A stretch of 64,000 nucleotides of DNA, taken from assembly GCF_038396765.1 (NCBI RefSeq), contig NZ_CP150096.1, positions 4,261,001 through 4,325,000 of the forward strand, in the 5' to 3' direction. This document shows, piece by piece, positions 62,634-64,000 of this stretch. Numbering within the stretch: the first letter of the stretch is position 1; each line of letters starts with the position of its first letter. This stretch comes from Chitinophaga caseinilytica (GTDB lineage: Bacteria; Bacteroidota; Bacteroidia; Chitinophagales; Chitinophagaceae). The position numbers were made by a program, and so were the translations under genes. The notes beneath the pieces were generated by a model, which saw only the letters and a program-made list of their open reading frames with translations, was not told the DNA's origin and did not search any database.

Positions 62634-62845
62634 CTAGGCAACTATATCCCTCCGCCTTATCCAGCCTTCCCGATTCGCCCCTTCAAATGCCCCATTGATC
62701 ACATACCGCTCGTATCCGCCAGACAGATTGTGTAATTTCACCATATCCGCATAAAAGCCGCAAAGATTCTCTTTTTCGCTGGATAACCGGAGCGGTTTAA
62801 CATTTCCTTCACGAAATCACAAACTTCTATGTAAAGTTTTTTCAT
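62634..62845 (-). pseudogene. 70-codon ORF with a one-base deletion
   Basis: On the minus strand ATG at 62845 opens MKKLYIEVCDFVKEM. Around 62798-62801 the frame changes, and the -1 frame continues VKPLRLSSEKENLCGFYADM to GWIRRRDIVA and TAG at 62634. The span is 212 bases, so one missing base exactly restores a 71-codon gene. The product would be a small soluble protein with no recognised domain. No other ORF explains this stretch. It is divergent from the phosphatase-like gene, starting 17 bases from it. Confidence 0.55.
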
Positions 62846-62862
62846 AAACCCAATCTTCCGCC

Positions 62863-63384
62863 ATGATTAAAACCATTCTGATGACGCTGGTCCTTGGGGC
62901 CAGCCCGCCCGATCCGGGCCCAGGCCGTGCGCCTACCACGGTCATTTTCGTGAACTGCGCCGAACAGGAACAGGGGCAGCTTACCGCCACGGGCCGCGAC
63001 CAGGCCGGCCTGCTGGTCAATTTCCTTGAAAGTGAGAAGATCAGCGCGGTGTACGCGCCTTTCAATCCCTGCCTTGTCGAAACCGTCAAACCGCTGGCGG
63101 CATCGAAAGGGCAGGAGGTGACCTATTTCCGGGACGCCTGCGACGACGATGAGCCCGTCATGGAGCACATTCTGGACGTAATGCTGGAGAAAAATGCCGG
63201 CAAAACGATCGTGGTATGTGCCAAAGCGGGCAGTATCGAAAAAATGTCGAAAATGCTCGGAATAAAGAAAAATTCGCTGAAACCCAATACAGGCGCGTTT
63301 GGAGAGGTATTGATCGTCAATATTTTATATAAAGGGGAAGCGGTAGCACAAAAGTTGAATATGAATTTTCAAAAAAAAGTGTAA
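62863..63384 (+). CDS. Degenerate histidine-phosphatase-fold protein (probable pseudoenzyme)
   Basis: 173 residues: signal-like start MIKTILMTLVLGASPP, then a phosphoglycerate-mutase-like fold. Strand 1, TTVIFVNCAEQEQGQLTATGRDQAGLL, aligns with the family pattern T-x-I-x-VRHAEx...LTxxGxxQA, but the catalytic Arg-His is Asn-Cys. YAPFNPCLVETVKPLA matches the YSSxxxRxxxTAxPLA segment without its Arg. The later GHS/GHD His is replaced by CAKAGS. All key catalytic residues are gone while the fold pattern remains, so a non-catalytic role such as binding is likely. Exported or lipid-anchored status is uncertain. Confidence 0.7.
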   Translation: MIKTILMTLVLGASPPDPGPGRAPTTVIFVNCAEQEQGQLTATGRDQAGLLVNFLESEKISAVYAPFNPCLVETVKPLAASKGQEVTYFRDACDDDEPVMEHILDVMLEKNAGKTIVVCAKAGSIEKMSKMLGIKKNSLKPNTGAFGEVLIVNILYKGEAVAQKLNMNFQKKV

Positions 63385-63462
63385 TATTTGGCTCAGAGAG
63401 TGCGAAGTCTGCACCCTGCAACTCGCACTTTCTCATAAGCATGGTTTCCGTTTAACGAAAAA

Positions 63463-63484
63463 GCGGGGTTCTCCAACCCCGCTA
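63463..63484. terminator. Hairpin after the phosphatase-like gene
   Basis: AGCGGGGTT (63463-63471) pairs with AACCCCGCT (63476-63484) around CTCC. On the plus strand no T tract follows; on the minus strand five T follow. It may end readthrough from either side. Confidence 0.5.
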
Positions 63485-63623
63485 TTCTCTTGCCCGTCAC
63501 ACCTTTTTTTCGTGTTTCCCTCACACCTTTTTCGCCTGGATGCCGGGCCGATGGTTTTTTAGTCCGGTTGGGGCTGGTTTTCGATCCAATTTTCTTTTTG
63601 AAACATCTCTGCAACGAAATGCA

Positions 63624-63660
63624 TAAAAAAATCCCTCCAGGCCAGGGCCCGGAGGGATGC
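63624..63660 (-). terminator. Terminator of the aldehyde dehydrogenase gene
   Basis: Minus strand: ATCCCTCC and GGAGGGAT (63631-63658) pair around a GC-rich 12-base loop, followed by seven T. It begins 24 bases past the dehydrogenase stop codon. Confidence 0.85.
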
Positions 63661-63683
63661 GTATGTTTACCTGGTACCGGAAA

Positions 63684-64000
63684 TCAGAAATCGAATTTGA
63701 TCCCCTGTGCCAGCGGCAGTTTCGTGCTGTAATTGATGGTATTGGTCTGCCGGCGCATATAAGCCTTCCAGGCGTCGGAGCCGCTTTCCCGGCCGCCGCC
63801 CGTCTCTTTTTCGCCACCGAAAGCACCGCCGATCTCCGCACCGCTCGTACCGATGTTGACGTTAGCGATCCCGCAGTCGGAGCCCGCCTGCGAAAGGAAT
63901 TGCTCCGCTTCCCGGAGGTTCAGCGTCATGATGGCCGACGAAAGCCCCTGGGGCACGCCGTTCTGCAATGCAATGGCTTCCTCCAGTTCGGAGAATTTGA
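63684..64000 (-). CDS. Aldehyde dehydrogenase family 7 (antiquitin-like), C-terminal part
   Basis: The frame is open to the window edge, so only the last ~105 residues are seen. [19 protein letters not shown] and the terminal [14 protein letters not shown] match the ALDH7 (antiquitin, L-aminoadipate-6-semialdehyde dehydrogenase) C-terminus. The catalytic Cys and NAD site lie outside. The enzyme oxidises aminoadipate semialdehyde (lysine breakdown) and related aldehydes. A strong terminator follows the stop codon. Confidence 0.92.
   Translation of the reverse strand, partial: KFSELEEAIALQNGVPQGLSSAIMTLNLREAEQFLSQAGSDCGIANVNIGTSGAEIGGAFGGEKETGGGRESGSDAWKAYMRRQTNTINYSTKLPLAQGIKFDF

Overview
The window comes from a Bacteroidota chromosome, most probably a Chitinophagaceae member close to Chitinophaga. 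The reasons are a type B T9SS sorting domain on a giant DUF11 adhesin, signal peptides ending in SYAQ or QAQ, promoter cores of the TAnnTTTG type, a DUF2027-Smr protein, FucP-type sugar permeases, weak Shine-Dalgarno sites and a GC content that looks to be in the mid 50s. The genus is inference. No tRNA, rRNA, CRISPR array, prophage or intact insertion sequence was seen.

Layout. 1-9.3 kb: the 3' part of a surface protein with 23 DUF11 repeats, including a recent 777-bp tandem duplication. 9.3-10.7 kb: a stop-interrupted secreted ORF, a small hypothetical gene, an Xre regulator and a duplicated 121-bp element carrying terminators. 10.7-23.6 kb: a LacI-type carbohydrate locus. Four genes run left (Nramp-like transporter, epimerase, DapA-like lyase, M20 amidohydrolase). 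Five run right (two Tat-exported Gfo/Idh/MocA oxidoreductases, NagP-like permease, nagA, nagB). A LacI regulator and a GH43 hydrolase follow. Four 14-bp palindromes in the divergent intergenic region and a fifth between lacI and GH43 link all of these into one probable regulon. 23.6-26.4 kb: a decayed patch with a GH43 3' fragment, a possible IS end and a broken lipoprotein gene. 26.5-36.8 kb: accessory genes (SGNH hydrolase, SDR, two DUF2157-type membrane proteins, pirin, a frameshifted AraC regulator, a MarR-GNAT fusion, an HGSNAT-like membrane protein, DinB, three tandem small membrane paralogues). 36.9-49.7 kb: acyl-CoA carboxylase beta, RNase HI, a HlyD/C39-ABC export pair, a META lipoprotein, smpB, accD, class II aldolase and a Rieske protein with an unusual motif. 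49.7-58.3 kb: a CBS-type PLP enzyme, bioD, 5-FTHF cyclo-ligase, lpxK, RNase R, polyprenyl synthetase and an amino acid permease. 58.3-64 kb: small proteins, DUF2027-Smr, RNase P RNA, a subtilisin-like protease, a frameshifted 70-residue ORF, a degenerate histidine phosphatase and the 3' end of an antiquitin-like aldehyde dehydrogenase.

The most interesting unit is the LacI locus. An amino-sugar core (NagP, NagA, NagB) is combined with exported oxidoreductases, a DapA-fold lyase, an epimerase, an M20 amidohydrolase and an Nramp-fold carrier that has lost its metal-binding residues. Together they suggest a catabolic route for a modified amino sugar or N-acylated sugar derivative. The substrate cannot be read from the sequence.
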